Below, in pieces: positions 1 through 8,759 of a DNA stretch of 40,963 bases. The number at the start of each line of letters is the position of its first letter. Positions within the stretch are counted from its first letter, which is position 1. A program made the translations under genes and the position numbers. Source of the stretch: an uncultured Lachnospiraceae bacterium (GTDB taxonomy: Bacteria > Bacillota > Clostridia > Lachnospirales > Lachnospiraceae); contig CADCMM010000013.1 in the NCBI GenBank assembly GCA_902802515.1, positions 1 through 40,963 on the forward strand, in the 5' to 3' direction. The notes beneath the pieces were generated by a model. The model had not been told where the DNA came from, made no database searches, and was given only the letters and a program-made list of their open reading frames with translations.

Positions 1-116
1 GTAATAAACAAATCCGCCAGCCCGTAAAAAGTCTGCAAAAAACATGCAATAAGGTATGGCACGGAAAACCGCACCATACCCTTAATAATATTTCCTTCTG
101 TCAGTTCCTTATTCAT
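1..116 (-). CDS. MATE family efflux transporter, N-terminal fragment (cut by window edge)
   Basis: The minus strand from the ATG at 116 reads 38 codons without a stop to the window edge. The start MNKELTEGNIIKGMVRFSVP followed by LIACFLQTFYGLADLFI matches the typical N-terminus of MATE (NorM/DinF-like) drug or metabolite:cation antiporters, where a short cytoplasmic segment leads into the first transmembrane helix with the conserved 'Q..Y...D..F' pattern. A GAGG lies about 10 nt upstream of the ATG, and a good promoter (TTGTCG-17-TATGAT) sits at 175-203. Family assignment is inferred from the first 38 residues only; substrate unknown. A second, complete MATE gene is at 9631-11013. Confidence 0.8.
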   Translation of the reverse strand, partial: MNKELTEGNIIKGMVRFSVPYLIACFLQTFYGLADLFI

Positions 117-174
117 CTCATCCGACCTCAATCTTGTCTCAAATGTTGGGGCAAAATACCTTTTGTCCCTCAAC

Positions 175-203
175 ATCATATCATGTCAGAACGCAAACGA
201 CAA
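175..203 (-). promoter_or_regulatory. Sigma-A-type promoter of the partial MATE gene
   Basis: On the minus strand a -35 TTGTCG (198-203) and -10 TATGAT (175-180) are separated by 17 nt, placing a start of transcription near 168, about 50 nt before the ATG at 116. Seen in sequence; activity inferred. Confidence 0.55.
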
Positions 204-248
204 GGAACAAAAGAGGCGCTCGTCTCCTTGAACTGACGTCATTTTATT

Positions 249-646
249 ATGATTTCTGGAACACCCGCTATGTAATAACGGCTTGTAAGGAATAATGTCT
301 GCTGAAAACATAGTTTCCTACCTTCACTTTGCTGCGTTACATTTGCTCGGACATCGTTCGCGATAAAAGCGTTTGCTCCTCGTCCGAGCACGTAACTATC
401 AGGCATGATTCCTTCACAAGCCGCGTCGTAACGCTTTGGATCGCAGACAATATGCTTGTACAAAAACGATCGTCGTGCGAGTGAACTCTTGCAAAAACCT
501 TGCCGCCGCGAAAATGCATACGGTTTGATCGCATTTGAGCGGCGTGCAGACAGGTTTGCAGCAAGAGGAACGAGATAGACGTGTTTTGTGTACAAGCATA
601 CTATCTGCGATCCTCTGTAAGGTAGTGGGTCGTCCAGAAATCATGC
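249..646. repeat. Nested long palindromic element in a gene-free block
   Basis: Gene-free, but highly structured. 403-646 is a 244-bp imperfect palindrome: its ends are GCATGATT and AATCATGC, its arms share GGATCGCAGA and ATGCTTGTACA in opposite orientation, and its centre near 524 is flanked by CGCCGC/GCGGCG arms. A further copy of the outer end, ATGATTTCTGGA, lies at 249-260 and is inverted relative to TCCAGAAATCAT at 633-644. An independent hairpin at 336-396 pairs GTTAC and GCTCGGAC with GTCCGAGC and GTAAC. The predicted open reading frames here follow the palindrome and resemble no protein family. No transposase is present, so a MITE-like or structured-RNA element is the best description. 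Confidence 0.65.
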
Positions 647-647
647 C

Positions 648-752
648 TTTTGGGACGACTGAGGAAGTCGTCCCAAAATCCGCCTGTCGGCGGATACGCT
701 CCTTCGGGCCTAGGCGAGTACGCTTCGGAAACACTTGATGTGTTTCCGAAGC
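648..752. repeat. Three consecutive perfect hairpins downstream of the beta-helix gene
   Basis: Three perfect inverted repeats follow each other: 648-678 (13-bp arms, TTTTGGGACGACT), 678-695 (7-bp arms ATCCGCC) and 722-752 (13-bp arms GCTTCGGAAACAC, 5-nt loop). The last starts 7 nt beyond the stop codon of the minus-strand beta-helix gene and probably acts as its transcript end or 3' stabiliser, although no long T run follows it. The segment 700-720 (CGGGCCTAGGCGAGT) recurs in nearly the same form at 13485 beside another hairpin. Confidence 0.6.
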
Positions 753-758
753 TATTAC

Positions 759-2375
759 TTATGACAGTTCCGCTGGTCGCTCTGCCTGATGGTCTGCCCA
801 TGCGGACACGGAGCTGGCATCCTGGGTATTGGCGCTGTCGGTATAGGTTTCCACAGTGATAGTGTACTGGCTGTCGCCCTCCTGATAAACCGTGCCGTCA
901 GTACCAACGATAGTTACGCTGCTGCCCTCATCATCTGTGATCGCACCTGCCTGGCAGAGCGCTGTTACGGTGCTGTCACCGGTCACGATCCAACTGGAGT
1001 TCTCGTCAATATAAACGTTGCAATAACCGTTTCCGCCGTCTCCGGCATAACTTTCATCCTGCACAATGGCTCCGGTCAGGGTGCTTCCGTCAGTCATATA
1101 AAAATCAAGCTCACTGATGCTGTCCCAGATCACATCACCTTCCATGATCTGAGCGATGGCAGTAAACAGGCAATCCGATCCGTTGGATTCGGTCTGACCC
1201 CAGCCCCTGTCGTTGGCATTTCCGGTGCAGCGCAGGAAGAAGTCATTCTCCTGTGCCGGTATGATCTCTACATCCTCAAGAGTGATGGTACACTCAGTAT
1301 TGGTGGTGTAGAACATCCCGCCGTTCCGGGCCGTCAGGGTTCCTCCCACCATCTGGAACGTTCCGTTTCCAACTTCGGAATCACCGGACATACTCTGGTA
1401 TACGATTACATTCCAGGTGCAGTCGTTTTGGTCCATATCCGTCATATTTCCGGTTAAATCACAATCGTACAGCCGCAGAGTATTCAATCCTTCAATGCAT
1501 ACTGCCTCAGAACCATTGGCGGTCAGCTCCGCATTGTTGATGGAAATATCAGCGGTGCAGTAGACTGCCGGCGAACCATTTCCGTTGGAGGTGTAAGTAC
1601 CTCCGTCCACAACCATCGTGCCGCCGCCCCGGTCACTGCGAATCGCCGCCGAAGAATTTCCCTCCGTGGTCACATCCAGATCCCAGGCATACAATGTGCC
1701 GCCGCCTGCCGCATGAATACCTCCGGAGGTATCCTGGTCGGTGGTGATGGTGCTGTCAGCCACATACACCGTACCATCGCCATATGCAAAAACTCCGGCT
1801 CCTCCTGCTGCGCCTGTGTCTATATTTGCTCCGCTTACATACAGCTCTCCTGCTGTTGCCAGCAGTGCGGCGCCTACCCCGTAAAAACTGGCATTATCCC
1901 CTCCTGAGCTGTCCTGGGAGATTCTGCTTACCGTCACATCTTTCAATACTACACTGGCGTTTTCTCCGCTCACCAAAACTGCATTCTCGTTAGTTCCTGC
2001 AGACGTGATCGTTTCACCTTCCACCACCGCATCTTCTGTATACTCATTCACTGAGTCATAGCTCTCTACGCCGCCTGCCTGACCACCCGGCATTTCTCCT
2101 TGGTCTCCGGGGGCACCCGGCATCCCTCCTGGGCCTCCCTGGCCATCCGGCATCTCTCCTCCCGGGCCGCCCGGCATCTCCGGCGGGGTCTGCTGACCAT
2201 CCGGCACTCCCGTTTCACCGTCCGGTTTTTCCGGAGGAGCCTGCCGCTTTTGAGACTGACCGGAACTTTCTGTCACCTGCTCTGTCGCAGCGCTTTCCGC
2301 CAATGCAGGAACCATAGCTTCCATAACCATCGCTGCCGATAAAATCCCACATAATAATAAATTCCTTTTTTTCAT
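759..2375 (-). CDS. Secreted parallel beta-helix (pectate-lyase-like fold) protein with Pro/Gly-rich linker
   Basis: A 538-residue exported protein. The start at 2375 is chosen because AGAGGAG lies 6 nt upstream and the next residues, MKKRNLLLCGILSAAMV ending PALA, form a signal peptide; an upstream extension to 2492 lacks these. Residues about 45-105 are a low-complexity linker of PGG, PDG, GGPGG and PEMPGG units. The remainder is a run of short beta-strand repeats (for example SGENASVVLKDVTV, SNGNGSPAVY) typical of right-handed beta-helix surface proteins. No lipobox, LPXTG or SLH anchor is visible, so release or non-covalent wall association is inferred. It has its own promoter (2497-2526) but lies directly downstream of an XRE-ABC efflux operon. 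No catalytic motif recognised; adhesin or polysaccharide binding is a guess. Confidence 0.75.
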   Translation of the reverse strand: MKKRNLLLCGILSAAMVMEAMVPALAESAATEQVTESSGQSQKRQAPPEKPDGETGVPDGQQTPPEMPGGPGGEMPDGQGGPGGMPGAPGDQGEMPGGQAGGVESYDSVNEYTEDAVVEGETITSAGTNENAVLVSGENASVVLKDVTVSRISQDSSGGDNASFYGVGAALLATAGELYVSGANIDTGAAGGAGVFAYGDGTVYVADSTITTDQDTSGGIHAAGGGTLYAWDLDVTTEGNSSAAIRSDRGGGTMVVDGGTYTSNGNGSPAVYCTADISINNAELTANGSEAVCIEGLNTLRLYDCDLTGNMTDMDQNDCTWNVIVYQSMSGDSEVGNGTFQMVGGTLTARNGGMFYTTNTECTITLEDVEIIPAQENDFFLRCTGNANDRGWGQTESNGSDCLFTAIAQIMEGDVIWDSISELDFYMTDGSTLTGAIVQDESYAGDGGNGYCNVYIDENSSWIVTGDSTVTALCQAGAITDDEGSSVTIVGTDGTVYQEGDSQYTITVETYTDSANTQDASSVSAWADHQAERPAELS

Positions 2376-2496
2376 AGTCCGCTCCTCTTTCGATGTACAC
2401 TGTTCAACTGGTATCTTATGGAAAACAACTTTAATCCTAATTTGTGTCCTTCCTGTGTTTGAAGTGTGAGAAAGCCGTGAATTCGCAAACAATATT

Positions 2497-2526
2497 ATTA
2501 TAGCGTTCTGACTATGAAGTTTCCAA
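2497..2526 (-). promoter_or_regulatory. Promoter of the beta-helix gene
   Basis: Minus strand -35 TTGGAA (2521-2526) and -10 TATAAT (2497-2502) with an 18-nt spacer lie between the permease stop and the beta-helix start, leaving a leader of about 110 nt. Confidence 0.6.
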
Positions 2527-2544
2527 TACCCAATGGGTGCGCGT

Positions 2545-4851
2545 TCAATCCCGGATCAGCGAGTAAACCGATATCTTCCGGATCCTTTCCGCAAGAGCCA
2601 CACCGATGACCAGAGTGCTTACGATAAGTCCCAGGGCTGTAAGGCATAGGAGCCCTGTGGGATAAACAAAGTTTACCTTGTATGCTCCAACCGCCTGGAA
2701 AATGAACCCATATACCTTTCCCAAAGTCAGCTTACTTACAAGAGCGCCTGCAATGACTGCCAGAAGCGAACCCGGGATAAATCCGCCCACAAGGTGGCGG
2801 ACTAACTGCCTATTTTGGTATCCTACGGCCTTAAAGATACCCAGTTCCTGCTTCTGCCTGGTAATAATAGAGGAAATCAGAATAGAAAGGATCAGGAAAA
2901 TCAACAACACTGTTATCACAATGATGACAATACAGATAATTCCCACCAGCGATACATACAGATCCATAGCAGATTCCATGGATTCCGCATAATTCATGGT
3001 CGAATTTATCGTTTCGTTCGTTTCTTCTATCTCCTCCATCACTGCTCCCGCCAGGCGTTCATCATCCAGGTAGAGGTACAGCGTTCCAGGCGTATAATCC
3101 GGTTCTACCCTTCGGTAACCGTCGACGGTCAGTTCCAACACTTCGCCTGAATAGTTTACCGACTGAATAAATCCCGTTATCTCATACTCTTCTTCCCTTC
3201 CGTTTCTGCTAAGGACAATGGTATCCCCGGTCTGAAGATCATATGCCTCCCGGATCCGGCTGCCCACAGCCACTTCTCTGTCCGTTTCCGGATTTCTTCC
3301 CTCATAACAAAGATCATTCGCCAATTGTTCAAAAGACTCCGAGACAAAAGTTTTATAAGAATCATCTCTGTAACTTACACTGCACTGCTCATCGTAATAT
3401 ATGACCCGTTCGACATGTTCCATCTTTGCCAATTCCGTTTCCATATCTTCATCCGATTTCACTATAATGGAAGGATGTTCCTCCACCAGCGTATTGATAA
3501 AGTTCATGGGATTCAGGTTAATATTGTAATACAGGATAATGACAAAGGACGCCGCCGCTGTCATAAAAAACAGCACGATCCCTAGCAGGATGTTCTGTCT
3601 CTTCATATTCACAAAATTTTTCAGCGTTAGGAGCATTCCAACACTGCCCGCAGTTTTGTCCATCTCAAAATAATTTCGTTCCGCCTTGGATTGCCTTATC
3701 CCCCGAATGGCATTGATGGGATTTAGTTTTCGGATTCGCGCTGCCGGCAACAGGGTAAATACGGTGATCAAAAGCAGACTGATCAGGATTACCGTCAGAT
3801 CGGCAGTGATATCTGCGCCGGGTTCCCATCGGAAACCGGACTGCATCATGATCACATTGCCCAGCACAGGAAGCAGCAGATACGATAAGGCCGCGCCAAG
3901 ACAGGTGACGGTCAGACCGCTGATCAGATAGGGCAATATTACCCCCAGGATAATCTCATTTCCCGTATAGCCCAGGGCTTTCAGAACCCCCATGTTGGCC
4001 ATTTCCTCTTCGATGGACTGCTGTATTTTAAATTTACTCACCAGAAGACTGATCAGAAGGATCACCGCAGAGAACACCAGCAGGATCAGCACCAGAATGT
4101 TGGAGATCGCAAGCCTCTGGTTTTTCATATTCTCGTCATAGTTTTTGCTGATCACAAGAATTCCTTTTTCGTTCAGGTACTTGGAAACATCGCAGTACGC
4201 CTCCCGGCCGCTGTCGGCTTTGACCGAGATCACCACCACCTCATTTTGCGGCTCCTGTCCCAGCAACTTCTGAAAACTTTCCTCTGTCAGATATTGACCG
4301 ATAACCGAAGATGCGTAGTTTCCATACTGCATATCTTCCAATACGCCGATCACTGGAAAAGAATAGCTGTTTCCGTTGGAGTCAAAGGCATATGAACTAC
4401 CGGGTTCCAGACTGGAATGAATATATGTATAGTTAGCTATGCAGATGCCCTTTCCGGCATTTTCCGCAAAGCCTTCTACTACGCGGAACCGGTTGAGTTC
4501 GCCAGTGTTTTTCAGGCTAAAAAATATCTGCGTCTGCTCCTGCTGCGACCCCTCCATCTCCACCGGCACAGACAGCATCACGCCCCGCCTGCCTTCCGCC
4601 ATTTCCACAGAATGCAGTTCTTCCAGAGCATTTACCAGATCTTCCGTGTATTGAACTGCCGGAACGGTGAAAAAAGCATTCGCAGTATTTAGCTGTTCAT
4701 GCAATGCATCATAATCCTTACTGACATTGTTATTCACAGTCAACGCACTGGCAAATAGCAGGGTGGAGATCAGCAAGATCAAAGAAAACGAAAAGATACT
4801 GCTCCGATTTTTCCGCAGTAAATACTTTGCCAACGTAAAATTTCGCTTCAT
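2545..4851 (-). CDS. FtsX/MacB-type ABC transporter permease
   Basis: A 768-residue membrane protein with an N-terminal transmembrane helix (residues about 20-40), a large extracytoplasmic domain, then three helices with the FtsX pattern around residues 250-385 ('MANMGVLKALGYTGNEI'), a second transmembrane unit beginning near 420, a second extracytoplasmic domain and a second FtsX unit at the C-terminus ('LGIFKAVGYQNRQL'). This duplicated architecture is usual for Gram-positive MacB-like/BceB-related exporters of peptides or lipophilic compounds. Its ATG is one nucleotide beyond the stop of the ATPase gene (TAA-T-ATG), so the two are translationally coupled. Substrate unknown; peptide or antibiotic resistance is plausible from the family. 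Confidence 0.9.
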   Translation of the reverse strand: MKRNFTLAKYLLRKNRSSIFSFSLILLISTLLFASALTVNNNVSKDYDALHEQLNTANAFFTVPAVQYTEDLVNALEELHSVEMAEGRRGVMLSVPVEMEGSQQEQTQIFFSLKNTGELNRFRVVEGFAENAGKGICIANYTYIHSSLEPGSSYAFDSNGNSYSFPVIGVLEDMQYGNYASSVIGQYLTEESFQKLLGQEPQNEVVVISVKADSGREAYCDVSKYLNEKGILVISKNYDENMKNQRLAISNILVLILLVFSAVILLISLLVSKFKIQQSIEEEMANMGVLKALGYTGNEIILGVILPYLISGLTVTCLGAALSYLLLPVLGNVIMMQSGFRWEPGADITADLTVILISLLLITVFTLLPAARIRKLNPINAIRGIRQSKAERNYFEMDKTAGSVGMLLTLKNFVNMKRQNILLGIVLFFMTAAASFVIILYYNINLNPMNFINTLVEEHPSIIVKSDEDMETELAKMEHVERVIYYDEQCSVSYRDDSYKTFVSESFEQLANDLCYEGRNPETDREVAVGSRIREAYDLQTGDTIVLSRNGREEEYEITGFIQSVNYSGEVLELTVDGYRRVEPDYTPGTLYLYLDDERLAGAVMEEIEETNETINSTMNYAESMESAMDLYVSLVGIICIVIIVITVLLIFLILSILISSIITRQKQELGIFKAVGYQNRQLVRHLVGGFIPGSLLAVIAGALVSKLTLGKVYGFIFQAVGAYKVNFVYPTGLLCLTALGLIVSTLVIGVALAERIRKISVYSLIRD

Positions 4852-4852
4852 A

Positions 4853-5608
4853 TTACCACCCCATCTCTCTCAGGAACTGATCCAGCTTATCGCCTCTTTC
4901 TACCTTGTCCTGTTGGTAACTTCCCAGAGAAAGCTCTCCGTAAATTTTACCGTCTTTCAGATAGATGATCCGGCTGCCCCGCAGCGCGCTCTTTCTGTCA
5001 TGTGTAACCATGATAATGCTCTGCCCATCCCGGTTCAGTTCTGTCAGCACATCCAATACGGCCGTGGAATTATCGGAATTTAAAGCGCCGGTAGGCTCAT
5101 CGGCAAAAACTACCTCCGGCCGGTTGATGGCAGCCCGCACGATACCGGCCCTGGCGGCCTCGCCTCCGGAAACCTGGTTTACGCGTTTCCGGTAGGTCAC
5201 TTCCGGCAGGTTCACTTTTTCAAACAGCTCTTTGGCTCGCCCGGCCACCACTTTCTTATTCTTTTCCACCAATAGTCCTGCCGTCATGGCATTGTCCATC
5301 AGGCTCATCCTGTCCAAAAGATATACCTGCTGAAACACAAAGCCGCAATATTTACGGCGGAACACCGCCAGTTTATCATTGCTCATTTTCGTGATTTCCT
5401 CTCCCCCAAACAAAATGCTGCCGCTGGTGGGACGGTCCATGCCGGACAGACTGTACATAAGCGTAGATTTGCCTGCGCCGCTGGACCCCATGATCACGGT
5501 AAAATCTTTTTCATATATATCGAGATCAAGGTGGTTGATGATCGTCTGGGTTCCGCCCTCTGTCGTAAAACTCTTGACCAGGTCTCTGGTACGGATAATC
5601 GTCTTCAT
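4853..5608 (-). CDS. ABC transporter ATP-binding protein (LolD/MacB type)
   Basis: A 251-residue ATPase energising the adjacent permease. Walker A is GSSGAGKST near residue 41, the signature is VSGGEAARAGIVRA, Walker B is VVFADEPTGALNS and the H-loop is VTHD. The signature departs from the usual SGGQQQR in having SGGEAAR, though the functional Ser-Gly-Gly is kept. It starts within the stop codon of the XRE regulator (TAATG, shared base 5608) and ends one base before the permease start, so the three genes form one tightly coupled operon. Confidence 0.93.
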   Translation of the reverse strand: MKTIIRTRDLVKSFTTEGGTQTIINHLDLDIYEKDFTVIMGSSGAGKSTLMYSLSGMDRPTSGSILFGGEEITKMSNDKLAVFRRKYCGFVFQQVYLLDRMSLMDNAMTAGLLVEKNKKVVAGRAKELFEKVNLPEVTYRKRVNQVSGGEAARAGIVRAAINRPEVVFADEPTGALNSDNSTAVLDVLTELNRDGQSIIMVTHDRKSALRGSRIIYLKDGKIYGELSLGSYQQDKVERGDKLDQFLREMGW

Positions 5609-6495
5609 TAGAATACCTCCTTTGTCCGCCGGATCACCAACTCACTTCTCATACCATTCAGTTCAATCACATTGTCCGCATCCTCTGTTGAAAAATCCTC
5701 CGCGGCCTCTCCTGCCTCTTCATAACTGATGGTATTGCCGATTCCTTTGAGGACAGACTGGAAAACAAAGTCGTCGGGAATCGTGATCTGAGAAGTCGCG
5801 GATATCTGGTTGATCTCGATTGCGCCTGTAATTCTTGTACATGTGATCATCATGTCCAGATTACACTTTACTTCTACTGTTCCAATGACAGAATCCACGG
5901 TAAGGCTGTTTGCCCTTCCATCAAACTCAATATCTTCACATTGCAGATTACTGATATACAGCTCATCGCAGTTAACGCCCAGTTCTACATGAGAGAGATA
6001 TTTGTTTGGCAGGAATACATCAATCAGGACAAATTCCTTCGCCGTCGCCTCGCTTACACGTTTCTGGCGCTTTACATCCACATCAATCCGTCCTTTGACG
6101 TCATCAATCTTCACTTTGAAGTCCTGGGTAAGTGTCTCGATCTCATCAGAAGCAAGCCTTACCTTGATCTTTTCATCATCTGTCCCGGTAACGGAAAGTC
6201 TTGCCGCTCCGCCAAATTTCATATCGAAGCGTTTTCTGCCGTCGATATCATATTCGGTGGTACTCTCATACAGATACCCTTTTCTTTCTATAGCAGTCTT
6301 TTCTTCGGAAAGAAACTCATCCACACTGATACCGAAAAGAGTGGAAATGGTCATCATATTATCAATATCCGGAATGCCACGCTCCGTTTCCCACTTTGTG
6401 ATGGCCTGACGGGAAACTCCCAGTTTCTCCGCCAGTATTTCCTGCGTCATTCCCGCTTTCTTCCGCGCTGCTTTTAACTTTTCCGCAAATGTCAT
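5608..6495 (-). CDS. XRE-family regulator with C-terminal beta-rich (DUF4097-like) domain
   Basis: 295 residues. The start at 6495 is favoured over an upstream ATG because AAGGAGGT precedes it at ideal spacing and the sequence then opens directly with the helix-turn-helix (MTFAEKLKAARKKAGMTQEI, then LGVSRQAITKWETERGIPD). After residue 75 the protein is a soluble beta-strand-rich domain with repeated polar/hydrophobic alternation, resembling the adhesin-like DUF4097 domain often fused to XRE regulators that sit before ABC exporters. It heads the efflux operon and probably controls it. A perfect inverted repeat at 6585-6605 in the leader region is a candidate operator. The role of the C-terminal domain as a ligand sensor is inference. 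Confidence 0.88.
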   Translation of the reverse strand: MTFAEKLKAARKKAGMTQEILAEKLGVSRQAITKWETERGIPDIDNMMTISTLFGISVDEFLSEEKTAIERKGYLYESTTEYDIDGRKRFDMKFGGAARLSVTGTDDEKIKVRLASDEIETLTQDFKVKIDDVKGRIDVDVKRQKRVSEATAKEFVLIDVFLPNKYLSHVELGVNCDELYISNLQCEDIEFDGRANSLTVDSVIGTVEVKCNLDMMITCTRITGAIEINQISATSQITIPDDFVFQSVLKGIGNTISYEEAGEAAEDFSTEDADNVIELNGMRSELVIRRTKEVF

Positions 6496-6584
6496 CTTCG
6501 TGACCTCCTTTTGATCTTGATAGCCTGATGGTACCCTACAATCGCCTTTTATCCAAGAAATCGCAGTTGTCATTTGTATAAAAT

Positions 6585-6605
6585 AATGCTACTTATCGTA
6601 GCATT
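6585..6605. promoter_or_regulatory. Inverted repeat, candidate operator of the XRE-ABC operon
   Basis: AATGCTAC-TTATC-GTAGCATT is a perfect 8-bp-arm palindrome about 90 bp upstream of the XRE start. An AT-rich TTATTTTATAC stretch lies next to it on the minus strand. Position and symmetry fit an autoregulatory dimer site; binding is inferred. Confidence 0.45.
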
Positions 6606-6625
6606 TCAGTTTTTTGCCTAAAAAA

Positions 6626-6850
6626 TCTGCCGCACCAAATGCATACTTTGCATAATTATAGTTTTCTGAGAGCCTCATCATAGCTTTGTATCGTCACGCG
6701 CGCTTCGCGCACCTGACAGGTCGTCGGCATCATTCCAATGACACTGCGTGTCAGGATGCCTCCTCGTTGGTACTTCCTGGCTGATGATGGGCAGCAAGAG
6801 CGTTGCTCAGAAAACTATAATTATGCAATAAAAAGCTTAGTGCGACAGCC
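6626..6850. repeat. Long palindromic element, family member 1 (225 bp)
   Basis: Ends CTGCCGCACCAAATGCAT and GCTTAGTGCGACAGCC are inverted copies. Inside, GCATAATTATAGTTTTCTGA pairs with TCAGAAAACTATAATTATGC near the right end, and nested hairpins (CGCGCGCTTCGCGC; GACACTGCGTGTC) fill the centre. It shares both outer arms and the GGTACTTCCTGGCTG segment with the copies at 20401 and 28824. It lies between the XRE promoter and the 3' end of the PQQ-like gene; no ORF of note. Confidence 0.75.
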
Positions 6851-6877
6851 ACAACCTACAGTATGTATATTTAATTT

Positions 6878-8725
6878 TCACTTCAGTTCCACGCCCCAGA
6901 TCTTGCAGGCTCTGGTGCCCACCACCGCATAGTTCTCATAGACTGCGGGGGATGCCTCGATCACTCCTTCGCTGAGAGAAACGGAAGAATAGATTTCGCC
7001 GGTTTTTCCATCCAACAGATACATATTTCCCGCGCCATTGCAGTAGATCACGTTCCCTGTCCCGTCCGAATTGTAGACGCAGACCGGCGACGACCAGGTA
7101 TAGGTACTCTTCTCCTCCCAAACCACCTCGCCATCATCTTTTTTCAGGCAGACCAGAACACCGGAACCGTAATCCCCTGTCTTCGCCACGGTGACATACA
7201 GGTAATCCGACAGATCATTTTTCCCTACTGCAATGGTGGACTGAACGCCGCCGGACACGCCTTTCTCTGTATAGCATTCATAATCCTTCTGCCATACAAT
7301 CTCTCCATTTTCAGCGTCAATCTTCCAGATGGGCACCGTCGCGCCAGATGAGCTGCGCCAACCAAGATGAAAAGAGGTGCTGATGTACAAGTAGAGATGT
7401 CCGTCCTCCACAGACAATACCGGAGTGGAATTGGAATCATCCAGGATATCCTGCACCCACACTAACTTTAATGTGTTCAGATTCAGACACATCAGGTTTC
7501 CGCCGTTATCTGCGATGAACAGATATCCTCCATAAATAGCCGCGCTGTCTTCCATACCCAGCCAGTAGGCGGCCGTGCTGGTTCTGGTTCCCTGATAATG
7601 CCATTTCACCACATCCTCCGGATCAATGGCAAGAGTTCCCCCCGCCTCATCGTACTTTGTATTCAGCTTGATCAGATAGAGAATCCCGTTCTCTCCGGGA
7701 TAGATCAGCGTGTCTGACGCTGCGTCTACCAGAGCGGAAGAGTCAAAATAGCTTAGTCCATAGCGCAGAGAAAACGGATCATCATTGCCGAAAGTGTGCA
7801 TTACGCTGCAGTCCAACAGATTAATGACAAACACCCGGGCCGTCCCTTGCGTGCTGTCATAACCTGCGCCTACATACATAATAGGATAGCCTCTGGGATC
7901 CAGCGCCCCCGCTCCTTTAAAAGTAAAGCCAAGGTACAGCGGATCTCTTGTGAGGCTCCCTGTCCGCAGATCCAGGAAATACACATATCCATCCATACAA
8001 GCATAGATCACTTCCACCAGATCATCATCTTTCTTTGCCCAGTCGTAAAGGTTCATAGCCTCTTTCGTCTTTGCGGGCCATTTCACGATCAACGGCTGTC
8101 CCGTCCAGCCGCTTCCGGTCCAGGTGGCATTTTTATAGGAAAGGCCGCCGGTACCTTTAGACCAGGATGCCTGCAATGTTTTTTCTTCCATCTCAGCCAA
8201 CCCGTAAGCTGCGGTATCACGGAAATTGTTACCCCGGAAGGTAATGATACCCTCTACATCCGTGTAGGCATCCCCCTGACTAAAATCAAAATGATACCAT
8301 GGATCGTATTCTGACACATCACTCAGGACCCTTCCGTTTTTTTCAATTTCTGTATAAGCAATCAGGTTATCGGGGTTCGTCGCATCGGTATGATAAGGCG
8401 AAAACTCCGCTGCCAATCCCTCTGCAGCAGCATCCTCCGTCTCCGCCGCCGTTTCCAAGTTCCTCTCCGTCTCTGCAGGCAGATTAGCATCCTCCGGCAC
8501 CGCCTCCCGGCTTACGCCCAGAGAAATATGGTGTCCAAAAATAGTGATCTCTTCGTGCGTCTTATAATATAGATACGCAAAAACTGCCAACCCTGCTGCC
8601 AGCAGACCAATGACGACTGCCGCCACAATTTTCCGACCAGATCTTTCCGGTTCCCACAGCTGCCCGGTCTCCATTTTGGCATATCTGCTGTAATTCTGAA
8701 AATTTTCCATTTCCTTTTGAGTCAT
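6878..8725 (-). CDS. Membrane-anchored PQQ-like beta-propeller repeat protein
   Basis: 615 residues. A short cytoplasmic N-terminus is followed by one transmembrane helix (about residues 31-53, IVAAVVIGLLAAGLAVFAYL), an acidic linker (residues 75-110) and an extracytoplasmic repeat domain with PQQ-type blades such as NGGNLMCLNLNTLKLVW, DAENGEIVWQKDY and KKDDGEVVWEEKS. No quinoprotein dehydrogenase catalytic residues were identified, so a scaffold or cell-envelope role is more likely than oxidation of alcohols. The start at 8725 has GGAG about 13 nt upstream; an internal ATG five codons later is an alternative. The promoter region has been altered by a 97-bp inserted palindrome (8768-8864) that ends about 12 bp upstream of the -10 box. 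Confidence 0.82.
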   Translation of the reverse strand: MTQKEMENFQNYSRYAKMETGQLWEPERSGRKIVAAVVIGLLAAGLAVFAYLYYKTHEEITIFGHHISLGVSREAVPEDANLPAETERNLETAAETEDAAAEGLAAEFSPYHTDATNPDNLIAYTEIEKNGRVLSDVSEYDPWYHFDFSQGDAYTDVEGIITFRGNNFRDTAAYGLAEMEEKTLQASWSKGTGGLSYKNATWTGSGWTGQPLIVKWPAKTKEAMNLYDWAKKDDDLVEVIYACMDGYVYFLDLRTGSLTRDPLYLGFTFKGAGALDPRGYPIMYVGAGYDSTQGTARVFVINLLDCSVMHTFGNDDPFSLRYGLSYFDSSALVDAASDTLIYPGENGILYLIKLNTKYDEAGGTLAIDPEDVVKWHYQGTRTSTAAYWLGMEDSAAIYGGYLFIADNGGNLMCLNLNTLKLVWVQDILDDSNSTPVLSVEDGHLYLYISTSFHLGWRSSSGATVPIWKIDAENGEIVWQKDYECYTEKGVSGGVQSTIAVGKNDLSDYLYVTVAKTGDYGSGVLVCLKKDDGEVVWEEKSTYTWSSPVCVYNSDGTGNVIYCNGAGNMYLLDGKTGEIYSSVSLSEGVIEASPAVYENYAVVGTRACKIWGVELK

Positions 8726-8749
8726 ATTCGTGATTGCTCCAATTTCAAT

Positions 8750-8755
8750 ATTATA
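8750..8755 (-). promoter_or_regulatory. -10 box of the PQQ-like gene
   Basis: TATAAT on the minus strand 25 nt before the ATG. At the expected distance the -35 position (8773-8778) falls inside the inserted palindrome and reads CGAATA, a poor match, so the original -35 has been displaced. Confidence 0.4.
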
Positions 8756-8759
8756 CTCT

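Noticed and set aside
239..859. Several overlapping reading frames of 60-118 codons on both strands
   Set aside because: They lie in the palindromic block, lack ribosome binding sites, show no family motifs and mirror each other on the two strands as expected from an inverted repeat.
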